A stretch of 9,283 nt of DNA from Bacteroidota bacterium (lineage in GTDB: Bacteria > Bacteroidota > Bacteroidia > NS11-12g > UBA9320), in contig CANMPY010000047.1 of assembly GCA_947499775.1 (NCBI GenBank), positions 1 to 9,283 of the forward strand. Direction: 5' to 3'. The notes beneath the pieces were generated by a model that ran no database searches, was not told where the DNA came from, and saw only the letters and a list, made by a program, of their open reading frames with translations. The translations under genes and the position numbers were made by a program. This document shows positions 1 to 6,839 of the stretch, in pieces (the stretch's first letter is position 1; every line of letters starts with the position of its first letter).

Positions 1-2331
1 TGTAATCGTAGGCAAATCAAATTTAGGTACCACAAAACTTTCAGTACCATCGCTTCTGCTATTGTTCGATCCTTGGCTTGCTCCATAACCTAACCCTCTG
101 CGGGCAAAGGCTTTCCAAATAATATCCTGATTGGCTCCAGAGTTATTTAATTTATCGGCCAATAAAATAGCATTTCTACCATCTTCGAAACCAGGATTAC
201 ATGGTTGTAATTTCATGCCATCGATTACCAATTTCATGGCCATGTTATTGCCACCTTTGCCAGTATATATATTATTATCGTAACCGTGTTTTGCTATCAT
301 ATCCCAATACAAATCCCAAAGCATGCTGCACCAAACCGAGCCCACACCATGAGGAACCGAGAATGTCTGTATGTCCTTATATGTTACAGGATTTATGGTT
401 AATGAGGTGCTATAAGGGTAATTTCGTATACCGCCACCATCTATTGCTTCATCTATCGCATAAGTCCCAATACCATGCTGGTCCGTTCCTTTGTCGCCTG
501 ATTTGTGTGTCATAACTAGGGCAAAAAAATCGCTCCATCCTTCGCCCATTTGTTCCTGATTGGTAAGGCAGTTTGTATTAGCTGGTCCACCAGTTAATCG
601 GTTCGAAATGCCGTGACCATATTCATGTGAAATTATACCGTTGTCAAAATCGCTATCGTATTGTTTTCCAGCTGCCCCAACAGAGTCGTATAAACTTCCT
701 TTAACAGTACCAGTTTTTAATGCATTTTTAATAATATCACCATCGGCTAGTGATACCATTATGGATGGAATGGTAATGCCCGTTCCACCTGTACCTCCCA
801 TAGTAATTGGGGCTTCAGCAATATTATTTATAACAATAACCGCCTTGGCGCCTGCATTTTGGGCAAATTGCACTTTCTCTAAAAATGTACATGAACCTCT
901 ATCAAGTAAGGCAATTTGATTATTTATAGCAGTTGCATTTTTTAAGGCGAGGCAAGCAAGGGTTGGGGTAGCACTTCCGTCATTTACCAAAATAATATTT
1001 GCAGTTATTGGAGTGGTGGTTAGTTTTGGCCCAAACCCAGCCAAGATAGAATTGTATTGTTTTGCAATACCGGTTGGTTGTGTAATTCGCAATAAATTTC
1101 CAGAGCTGCTCACGTTCCAAACATACATTTGCATACGTGGGTTTTGGCCATCAGGTGGTGTGGCAAAGTTTGCATTATTGGTTCCACTACCGTCTTGTGC
1201 TTCAGCATTTACTTCATCACTTCCTGCCCCTCCGCGTCCATAGTTATTAAATTGAAAATTGCCAGATTCATCATCAAATCCATAATGATACCAAACATCG
1301 TGCATTAAGTTATTCCAATAAAATAAGTTGGTAATAGCAGCGTCTAAATAATCGGTGTGGCGTTTGGTTTTGTCAAACGGAAAATTAAAATTAAGTGTCG
1401 AGCCACCATCAGGGCTGTATCCTGCAACATTGTCATTATTTTTATCTTCCGAAGCTAATACATTATTGCCACGGGTAATGGTGTATTCGTGTCCCACTGC
1501 GCCATTCACATCGTGCCAACTATATGGAGATGAAAGGCTATCGCTCGGATCGTTGAGCAAAGCCATGTTTCCATGACTTGGGCTTTCAACTGGCCGAGGT
1601 AAAACATTGTATTTTGCACTTGATTTACCTTCGCCCATACCTTCACCTGGTATAAAATAATTGGTCGATTCCGAAACTTTATTATCTAAGTGAGGCGCGT
1701 GGCAATCTACAACCCAATTGTTTTCATCCTCTATTTTACCGGTTTGTGCATTCACTCTAAGGTTCCACCAATTTTGCTCGTCGTGGGTTAACCAATTTAC
1801 GTTCCATGTCAAAATCATTTTTTCGCCTTTTATGAGCCAAGTTTTATTGACAGTAATATCGCCTTGAGCCAAGGCAGCATCTCTAAAAATTGATTTAGAT
1901 TCAAGCCTTGAAATAAGCTCCAATGGCTTTAAGACTGGAGACAGAGTAAATGTTTTATTTTTTTCAATAAGTGCATATTTGGCCGCATCATTTTCGCTAA
2001 TTGAGGGGGCAATATTTTCTGTATTTGATTCTAAATTCTTAAAAAAAGTACTGTTTATGCTCACCACTTTACCATTTCTATCTAAGTGCAAACCTAAAAC
2101 AGCATTGTGTATGGGAATAGATTTGTAGTATTGGTTAAAATAAATATGGGTTACGCCATTGCTATTGTCCTGTGATTGTGATGATAGTTTTATTTCGAGT
2201 AAATCATTTCCTTTTAGCCCTGTATTTTGAGTTAAAATTAGGGCGGTGTATTCCTCAATTGTTTTTGCTGTTTGTGCAAAAAGGGCCAATGGAGCCAATA
2301 GGAATAGAAAGAGTATGGTCTTATTTTTCAT
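1..2331 (-). CDS. Secreted M36 (fungalysin-family) zinc metallopeptidase with PA-domain insert, C-terminus cut by window edge
   Basis: Translating the minus strand from the ATG at 2331 gives 777 codons without a stop, running off the left edge. Residues 1-19 (MKNKTILFLFLLAPLALFA, then Q) form a type I signal peptide. Residues about 45-95 resemble the fungalysin/thermolysin propeptide (FTP), and a prodomain follows to about 220. The catalytic domain begins near residue 240 and carries the M36 block TNLFYWNNLMHD (His344 within it) and an AEAQDGSGTNNANF stretch. A protease-associated (PA) domain is inserted at about 444-550. The zinc site is HEYGH at 569-573, followed by the third ligand Glu597 in GEGWSDFF. 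Further family blocks are HGVGSVW (from 661) and ARRGLGYGA (around 744). The protein should be a zymogen that is exported, freed of its propeptide, and degrades proteins outside the cell. Bacteroidota M36 proteins often end in a type IX secretion sorting domain, but that part is not in the window, so the export route is open. The family assignment is secure; the substrate is unknown. Confidence 0.95.
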   Translation of the reverse strand, partial: MKNKTILFLFLLAPLALFAQTAKTIEEYTALILTQNTGLKGNDLLEIKLSSQSQDNSNGVTHIYFNQYYKSIPIHNAVLGLHLDRNGKVVSINSTFFKNLESNTENIAPSISENDAAKYALIEKNKTFTLSPVLKPLELISRLESKSIFRDAALAQGDITVNKTWLIKGEKMILTWNVNWLTHDEQNWWNLRVNAQTGKIEDENNWVVDCHAPHLDNKVSESTNYFIPGEGMGEGKSSAKYNVLPRPVESPSHGNMALLNDPSDSLSSPYSWHDVNGAVGHEYTITRGNNVLASEDKNNDNVAGYSPDGGSTLNFNFPFDKTKRHTDYLDAAITNLFYWNNLMHDVWYHYGFDDESGNFQFNNYGRGGAGSDEVNAEAQDGSGTNNANFATPPDGQNPRMQMYVWNVSSSGNLLRITQPTGIAKQYNSILAGFGPKLTTTPITANIILVNDGSATPTLACLALKNATAINNQIALLDRGSCTFLEKVQFAQNAGAKAVIVINNIAEAPITMGGTGGTGITIPSIMVSLADGDIIKNALKTGTVKGSLYDSVGAAGKQYDSDFDNGIISHEYGHGISNRLTGGPANTNCLTNQEQMGEGWSDFFALVMTHKSGDKGTDQHGIGTYAIDEAIDGGGIRNYPYSTSLTINPVTYKDIQTFSVPHGVGSVWCSMLWDLYWDMIAKHGYDNNIYTGKGGNNMAMKLVIDGMKLQPCNPGFEDGRNAILLADKLNNSGANQDIIWKAFARRGLGYGASQGSNNSRSDGTESFVVPKFDLPTIT

Positions 2332-2402
2332 AAATGCTTTTTGATGAATTTAAGTATCGAAAGGGGTTTCAAAGGATTTTAAGTGTTTTGATGTTAATGT
2401 TA

Positions 2403-2434
2403 CAAACCTACACTATTTTTTAGTCTTAAAAACC
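2403..2434 (-). promoter_or_regulatory. Putative Bacteroidota-type promoter for the M36 peptidase gene
   Basis: On the minus strand TAGGTTTG (2410 to 2403) matches the -7 consensus TAnnTTTG exactly. About 17 bases upstream lies a T-run (2432 to 2428) where TTTG would be expected, so the -33 element is only partial. Transcription would start near 2396 and leave a leader of roughly 65 bases before the ATG at 2331. The upstream T-run coincides with the foot of the imperfect hairpin at 2428-2478. The call rests on motif matching only. Confidence 0.45.
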
Positions 2435-2478
2435 TGTGTTTATGTATCAATCGATTGGCTTTATAAACGGGTGTTTTT
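2428..2478 (-). terminator. Imperfect hairpin, possible terminator of the small minus-strand gene
   Basis: This 51-base inverted repeat has three paired blocks separated by mismatches: AAAAAC with GTTTTT (outer), GTTTAT with ATAAAC (middle), and the perfect palindrome CAATCGATTG at 2448-2457 (centre). On the minus strand it ends in a run of five T and lies about 50 bases after the stop of the gene at 2530-2763, as a terminator would. The A-run on one side and T-run on the other would let it act in both directions. The stem is A+T-rich and broken, so it could be weak, or could instead be a protein-binding site upstream of the M36 gene. The rest of the 198-base gap (2332-2529) shows only the M36 promoter and leader. 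Confidence 0.35.
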
Positions 2479-2529
2479 ATAGCATTCGTTCTTGCTAACG
2501 TATTGTCGCAGCTATACATTATAATAATT

Positions 2530-2763
2530 CTAATCATCTGCTGCCTCTTTATCCTCGCTTAATTCGGTGAAATACCCGACATCGTCCAATTCAGCAGCAG
2601 AAACCCAATAGATGCCATGAAACTCATGAATAGCAATAGGGAAAGATTTCTTGGTGCCTTGGCCGGTAAAATCTAATACATTGTTATCGCCCAAATCAGA
2701 TGAATAACAAGTATCTTCTATGATTTCAGTTATTGCATCAAGGGCATCGTTGTTAGTTGCCAT
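2530..2763 (-). CDS. Small acidic protein of unknown function (77 aa)
   Basis: I do not recognise this family. The 77-residue product is strongly acidic, with Asp/Glu-rich ends (it finishes SEDKEAADD) and a more hydrophobic middle (FPIAIHEFHGIYWVSAAEL, about residues 41-59) that could form a strand pair or a small fold. There is one Cys (residue 19), and no signal peptide or membrane segment, so it is probably cytoplasmic. The ATG at 2763 is the only plausible start: the frame stays open upstream to a TAA at about 2839-2841 but contains no other ATG or GTG. No Shine-Dalgarno sequence is visible, only an A-rich stretch, which is normal in this phylum. A TATATTTG promoter element lies about 95 bases upstream and a hairpin lies downstream, which supports a single-gene unit. 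It may be a small regulator or partner protein, but nothing here shows a role. That it is a real gene is likely but not certain. Confidence 0.6.
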   Translation of the reverse strand: MATNNDALDAITEIIEDTCYSSDLGDNNVLDFTGQGTKKSFPIAIHEFHGIYWVSAAELDDVGYFTELSEDKEAADD

Positions 2764-2857
2764 TTTTGGTAAACTGATTCGAAGCGCAACTTTAGACTTA
2801 CTGGAATTGGTTCCATAATAATTACTAAAGGATTTAATTTATTAGTTTCAGTTAAGG

Positions 2858-2865
2858 CAAATATA
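2858..2865 (-). promoter_or_regulatory. Putative -7 promoter element for the small acidic gene
   Basis: TATATTTG on the minus strand fits TAnnTTTG exactly and sits in the gap between the permease stop (2892) and the small gene's ATG (2763). No good TTTG lies at the expected upstream distance; the closest is a GTTTC some 14 bases away. If used, it gives a leader of nearly 90 bases. The alternative is read-through from the permease gene, which is upstream on the same strand. Confidence 0.35.
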
Positions 2866-2891
2866 TCCCAATACGCAATGAAACGGAATGG

Positions 2892-4112
2892 TTAATTAAA
2901 ATTTATAGCTTTAACAGGTTGTATTCGTGCAACATACATGGCCGGAATGATTAATAACATGGTGCAAACCACGAATGTGAGCCCATTAATGCTTAAAACG
3001 TCTATTATCGAAATAGAAAACGGAACGTGCGAAACATAATACGTTTCTTCATTAAGTGTAATGAAGCCAAAATATTTTTGTAAAGTTCCTAAACCTAAGC
3101 CAATAATATTGCCTAGTACTAATCCTTTTACTAGATTTTTTGCTCCGTTATACAAAAATAATTGCCTAATTAATTTGGTTCGGCCCCCCATCGATTTTAG
3201 TAAACCTATCATTGGCGTTCGGTCTATTATTAAAACGAGTAGCGCTGTCATCATATTAACCACTGCTACTATAACCATTAATATAATGATAACCATCACA
3301 TTCATATCCAATAATCCAAGCCATTGAAAAATTTGATTCTGTGTTTCGGTAATAGATTGTGCTTTTAATGTTTGGCCTAATTCTTCATCAATTCTTTTGG
3401 TGCGCTGTTCTAAATTGGTCATGGAATTAAACAGTACTTCGTATCCACTTATGCTATCGTAGCCATGGGTATAAATTCGCTGTATAAGTCGAATATCAGT
3501 GATGGCCCAATTTTTATCAATTTCATTGATTCCAGTATTGAAAATACCACAAATAATAGGTCTTCTTCGTCTCACTTCTCCGTCTTGAATAAAATACAGC
3601 TCTACCTTTTGGCCGGTATCAAGTTTAAGTCGATTGGCTGTAGTTTCAGAAATTAAAAGGGAATTAATATTGGAGGGGTCTGTGTTATTTAATCCTCGGC
3701 CACGCACAATATGTTTATTGATGAACCGATTACAATATTCGGGAGCAACTCCCTTGCACTGAATGCCTTCTGCTTCAGATGACGTTTTTAGTATGCCAGG
3801 TTTTTGGCAAAAAGGACTTAGGGTTACCACATAGGGTAATTGTTTTATTTTATTTATAAATGGCTGATTTTTAGGAAATAGTGCCATCTCTCCCGATTGA
3901 TTAAGGTCTAGATTTTTAATTAAGAGATGACCATTAAATCCGGTAAGTTTTTGCTTTATTTCTATTTGAAAGCCTTTTACAATGCCGATGGCAATAATCA
4001 TAACGGCAATACTAATAGCTACACTTAGCGATGCCATGCGTATGATTCTTTCGGTATAGGAATGGCCTGACTCGGATGAAAGTTTGCGCGCTAAATAAAG
4101 ACTAAGATTCAC
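2892..4112 (-). CDS. FtsX-family ABC transporter permease, LolC/LolE-like
   Basis: The 406-residue protein has the layout and length of LolC/LolE permeases. A first membrane helix lies at about 27-48, followed by a large periplasmic MacB-like domain (about 50-262) and three more helices at about 272-296, 322-346 and 371-395. The segment RTPMIGLLKSMGGRTKLIRQ (298-317) after the second helix is the cytoplasmic coupling region typical of FtsX-domain permeases, and the end ARIQPVKAINF is also characteristic. Such proteins pair with a LolD-type ATPase. In LolCDE they release outer-membrane lipoproteins from the inner membrane to the chaperone LolA. No ATPase gene lies in the window, so the partner must be elsewhere. 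The ATG at 4112 begins MNLSLYLARKL, a normal amphipathic N-terminus for the family. The gene is divergent from namZ across a 79-base spacer. FtsX permease is secure; the lipoprotein-release role is inferred from the overall architecture. Confidence 0.88.
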   Translation of the reverse strand: MNLSLYLARKLSSESGHSYTERIIRMASLSVAISIAVMIIAIGIVKGFQIEIKQKLTGFNGHLLIKNLDLNQSGEMALFPKNQPFINKIKQLPYVVTLSPFCQKPGILKTSSEAEGIQCKGVAPEYCNRFINKHIVRGRGLNNTDPSNINSLLISETTANRLKLDTGQKVELYFIQDGEVRRRRPIICGIFNTGINEIDKNWAITDIRLIQRIYTHGYDSISGYEVLFNSMTNLEQRTKRIDEELGQTLKAQSITETQNQIFQWLGLLDMNVMVIIILMVIVAVVNMMTALLVLIIDRTPMIGLLKSMGGRTKLIRQLFLYNGAKNLVKGLVLGNIIGLGLGTLQKYFGFITLNEETYYVSHVPFSISIIDVLSINGLTFVVCTMLLIIPAMYVARIQPVKAINFN

Positions 4113-4139
4113 TTTTTTTATTTTTTATAAACACACACT

Positions 4140-4169
4140 TTTGCATGTGAATTGCTTTCTATAATATTG
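4140..4169 (+). promoter_or_regulatory. Putative promoter of namZ
   Basis: TTTG at 4140-4143 is followed after 18 bases by TAATATTG at 4162-4169, one mismatch from the Bacteroidota -7 consensus TAnnTTTG. The predicted start falls at about 4175-4177, leaving a leader of only about 16 bases before the ATG at 4192. The -7 element overlaps the left part of the palindrome at 4166-4183, so a protein bound there would block it. I found no comparably good match for the divergent permease gene. Confidence 0.5.
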
Positions 4170-4183
4170 AAATCGATTTCAAT
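4166..4183. promoter_or_regulatory. 18-bp perfect palindrome, candidate operator
   Basis: ATTGAAATCGATTTCAAT reads identically on both strands. It lies in the divergent spacer between the permease and namZ, over the end of the -7 element and the expected transcription start of namZ. Its even, gapless dyad with GAAA and TTTC half-sites around a central CG looks like a site for a dimeric helix-turn-helix repressor, loosely like LacI-family operators but with a longer centre. No regulator gene is in the window, so its binder is unknown. Confidence 0.45.
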
Positions 4184-4191
4184 CAACAAAA

Positions 4192-5523
4192 ATGCGCTAT
4201 TTATTTCTGATAGTTTTAATATCTTGCTCCTATTTATTTATTAAAATGGGGTTTTCGGCGACAGCCAATCCAACGGTTTTTGGAATAAAAATTTTCACTA
4301 ACAAATTGGCATTTGCATCGCATCCAAAACCTGTTAATGAACAAAGCAAATTTAAAATACAAGATACCTTAAGGCTTAAGCCACGTAACCAATTGGTTAA
4401 GCATAACGATTCGAACATTATTACAGGTGCTGAACAAACTGAAATTTATGGCCCTGTATTAAAAGGCAAGAAGGTGGCATTAGTCGTTAATCAAACTTCG
4501 GTTATAGGGCATACACATTTGGTTGATAGCATGCTGAGTTTAGGAATAAAAGTGCAAGCCATATTTGCACCTGAACACGGTTTTAGAGGCGATCACAGTG
4601 CTGGCGCAAAGGTGAATTCGGCTATTGACCAAAAAACCGGAATTAAAATAACATCGCTTTATGGTAAAAATAAGAAACCAACAGCCGAAGATTTAGCAGG
4701 AATAGAATATGTCGTTTTTGACATTCAAGATGTGGGGGTTAGGTTTTATACCTACATATCAACCATGCATTATGTAATGGAGGCTTGTGCTGAAAATAAA
4801 ATACCTTTTATGATACTTGATCGCCCTAATCCAAATGGGCATTATGTAGATGGTCCTGTTCTGGATATCAATTTTAAGTCTTTTATTGGCATGCATCCTG
4901 TGCCATTAGTTCATGGCCTCACAGTCGGTGAATTTGCACAAATGATTCAAGGTGAAAATTGGTTAGCAAACGGTAAAAAATGCCAGTTAACCGTTATTAA
5001 AATAAAAGGATATACCCATGGTAGCTTATACAAATTACCCATTAGACCCTCGCCAAATTTATCTACTCAGGAATCTATCTACCTGTACCCTTCATTAGGG
5101 CTATTTGAAGGCACTAATGTAAGCGTAGGGCGAGGAACACCAACCCCTTTTGAATGGCTTGGAAGACCTGGATTAAAGAATGGAAGTACCGTATATACGC
5201 CCAAAAAAATACCTGGAGTAGCCGATGATCCTCCATATGAAGGAAAAATGTGCAGGGGAATACTTTTAACCGAATTCTGCAATCATTATCTGCTCGATTC
5301 TAAACAGATTTATTTGGAATGGCTACCGCTTTTTTATAAAAGCAATACAATTGAAAATGGTGATTTTTTTAAAAATTCATCCTTCGATCGTTTGGCGGGT
5401 TCCGACAAATTAAGGCTGCAGATTATTGCTGGTAATACATCGGCCGAAATAAGAGAAAGTTGGAAGCCGGGTTTAATAAAATATGAGGCCGTCAGGAAAA
5501 AGTACTTGATGTATGCCATGTAG
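4192..5523 (+). CDS. namZ: NamZ-type exo-beta-N-acetylmuramidase (DUF1343 / GH171 family)
   Basis: This 443-residue protein belongs to the DUF1343 family, whose characterised members (Bacillus subtilis NamZ/YbbC and a Tannerella forsythia homologue) remove terminal N-acetylmuramic acid from peptidoglycan fragments. Conserved blocks are visible: VALVVNQTSV (95-104), APEHGFRG (126-133, with Glu128 as the likely catalytic acid), FDIQDVGVRFYTYISTM (176-192), DRPNPNG (210-216), HGLTVGEFAQM (241-251) and EGTNVSVGRGT (306-316). The N-terminus is hydrophobic and could be a type I signal peptide ending near residue 25. Alternatively LISC at 9-12 matches a lipobox, which would make it a lipoprotein. 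About 75 poorly conserved residues precede the family domain. The expected site of action is the periplasm, supplying MurNAc for cell-wall recycling. It has its own promoter at 4140-4169 and is not in an operon with sucB, which starts 78 bases later under a separate promoter. No murQ, murK or hexosaminidase gene is adjacent. The family is secure; the localisation type is not. Confidence 0.92.
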   Translation: MRYLFLIVLISCSYLFIKMGFSATANPTVFGIKIFTNKLAFASHPKPVNEQSKFKIQDTLRLKPRNQLVKHNDSNIITGAEQTEIYGPVLKGKKVALVVNQTSVIGHTHLVDSMLSLGIKVQAIFAPEHGFRGDHSAGAKVNSAIDQKTGIKITSLYGKNKKPTAEDLAGIEYVVFDIQDVGVRFYTYISTMHYVMEACAENKIPFMILDRPNPNGHYVDGPVLDINFKSFIGMHPVPLVHGLTVGEFAQMIQGENWLANGKKCQLTVIKIKGYTHGSLYKLPIRPSPNLSTQESIYLYPSLGLFEGTNVSVGRGTPTPFEWLGRPGLKNGSTVYTPKKIPGVADDPPYEGKMCRGILLTEFCNHYLLDSKQIYLEWLPLFYKSNTIENGDFFKNSSFDRLAGSDKLRLQIIAGNTSAEIRESWKPGLIKYEAVRKKYLMYAM

Positions 5524-5548
5524 AAGAGGTTAAAAAATCGAATTCCTT

Positions 5549-5580
5549 TTTGGGGGTTAGCGGGCATTGTTCTACCTTTG
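5549..5580 (+). promoter_or_regulatory. Bacteroidota-type promoter of sucB
   Basis: TTTG at 5549-5552 (end of a T-run) and TACCTTTG at 5573-5580 match both consensus elements exactly with a 20-base spacer. Transcription would begin near 5586-5588, leaving a leader of about 15 bases before the ATG at 5602. This is the best promoter match in the window. It indicates that sucB is transcribed on its own and does not depend on namZ read-through. Confidence 0.6.
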
Positions 5581-5601
5581 CCGCAGGTTTTTACCTAAAT
5601 A

Positions 5602-6837
5602 ATGATTGTTGAATTAAAAATACCCACAGTTGGTGAATCTATTTCGGAGGTTACGATTTCGAAGTGGTTGAAAAAAGAAGGAGACTATGTAGAAATGGAC
5701 GAACCCATAGCCGAAATAGAATCAGATAAGGCCACGGTAGATCTTAATGCAACGCATTCGGGGGTGTTACACAGTTTAGCAGCAGAGGGAGAAGATATTA
5801 AAATTGGGGCCATTGCCGCCAAAATAGACACAGACGCAACGTCACCCTTGCCGGCATTAAAAGAAATAGCACAGGCACAACACGTTAAAGATATTAAATC
5901 CATTACAAGCGATTATGCTGTAAATTATGCTACCGGAACGCCATCGCCGGCAGCATCAAAAATATTAACCGAAAAAGGGATACCTACATCTGACGTAAAA
6001 GGAACTGGAAAGAATGGTAGAATTACCACATCTGATGCGGTAAGCGCCATGCCAAATATAGCGGATGCTAATAAAGCTCAAAAGGTTTTTGATAGTACTT
6101 TGGATATTACACGTGTTCAGCGCCGCGAAAAGATGAGTAATCTTCGAAAAGCGGTTGCCAAACGCTTGGTAGCAGCCAAAAATGAAACAGCCATGTTAAC
6201 CACTTTCAACGAGGTGAACATGAAGCCCATTATGGATATTAGGGCCAAATATAAAGACAAGTTTAAAGAAAAACATGGCATAGGACTTGGGTTCATGTCG
6301 TTTTTTACCCGAGCTTGTGTTTTGGCATTACAAAAATTTCAATCCGTGAATGCCTATATCGATGGAACGGATACGCTTTTTAATGATTTTTGTGATATAT
6401 CCATTGCTGTTTCTGGGCCTAAAGGATTGATGGTTCCCGTAATGCGAAATTGTGAGGAAATGTCGCTTTGGGATATTGAAAAACAAGTAGCCGCTTTAGC
6501 ATCAAAAGCGCGCGAAAATAAATTATCCATTGAGGAGATGACTGGTGGTACATTTACCATTACCAATGGAGGTGTTTTTGGGTCCATGCTTAGTACTCCA
6601 ATACTTAATCCGCCTCAATCGGCAATTTTGGGAATGCATAATATCATTGAGCGCCCAATTGCCGAAAATGGGATGGTTGTAATTAGGCCAATGATGTATG
6701 TGGCCTTATCGTACGATCATCGAATTATTGATGGGAGAGAATCGGTAGGCTTTTTGGTAATGGTTAAAAATTTGCTCGAAAATCCTCAATTGATGCTCAC
6801 AGGTACCGATCCTTTGGATGCCTTAATGGGGCTTTAA
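5602..6837 (+). CDS. sucB: 2-oxoglutarate dehydrogenase complex E2, dihydrolipoyllysine succinyltransferase
   Basis: The 411-residue protein has the three parts of an E2 subunit. A lipoyl domain occupies residues 1-77, with the lipoylated lysine at Lys43 in EIESDKATV. A peripheral-subunit-binding domain at about 113-148 (TPSPAASKILTEKGI, GTGKNGRIT) docks E1/E3. The acyltransferase domain runs from about 170 to 411 with the catalytic block SYDHRIIDG (His373, Asp377). The segment TFNEVNM (201-207) and the single lipoyl domain favour the 2-oxoglutarate enzyme over the pyruvate or branched-chain E2s. It transfers succinyl groups from the lipoyl arm to CoA in the TCA cycle, in the cytoplasm. Length and all key residues are normal. 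The start follows a promoter by about 20 bases and directly opens the lipoyl domain (MIVELKIPTVGES). The E1 gene sucA is not adjacent. The gene converges on the FGE-fold gene with only 2 bases between stops, and I see no terminator hairpin there. Confidence 0.95.
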   Translation: MIVELKIPTVGESISEVTISKWLKKEGDYVEMDEPIAEIESDKATVDLNATHSGVLHSLAAEGEDIKIGAIAAKIDTDATSPLPALKEIAQAQHVKDIKSITSDYAVNYATGTPSPAASKILTEKGIPTSDVKGTGKNGRITTSDAVSAMPNIADANKAQKVFDSTLDITRVQRREKMSNLRKAVAKRLVAAKNETAMLTTFNEVNMKPIMDIRAKYKDKFKEKHGIGLGFMSFFTRACVLALQKFQSVNAYIDGTDTLFNDFCDISIAVSGPKGLMVPVMRNCEEMSLWDIEKQVAALASKARENKLSIEEMTGGTFTITNGGVFGSMLSTPILNPPQSAILGMHNIIERPIAENGMVVIRPMMYVALSYDHRIIDGRESVGFLVMVKNLLENPQLMLTGTDPLDALMGL

Positions 6838-6839
6838 TT

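Noticed and set aside
201..515. 104-residue plus-strand open frame opposite the M36 gene
   Set aside because: It lies antisense to conserved M36 catalytic sequence, and its composition is that of a reverse complement of coding sequence.
4141..4165. Classical TTGACA/TATAAT-type promoter using TTGCAT and TATAAT ahead of namZ
   Set aside because: The spacer would be only 13 bases. The TTTG and TAATATTG reading with 18 bases fits the phylum's promoter much better.
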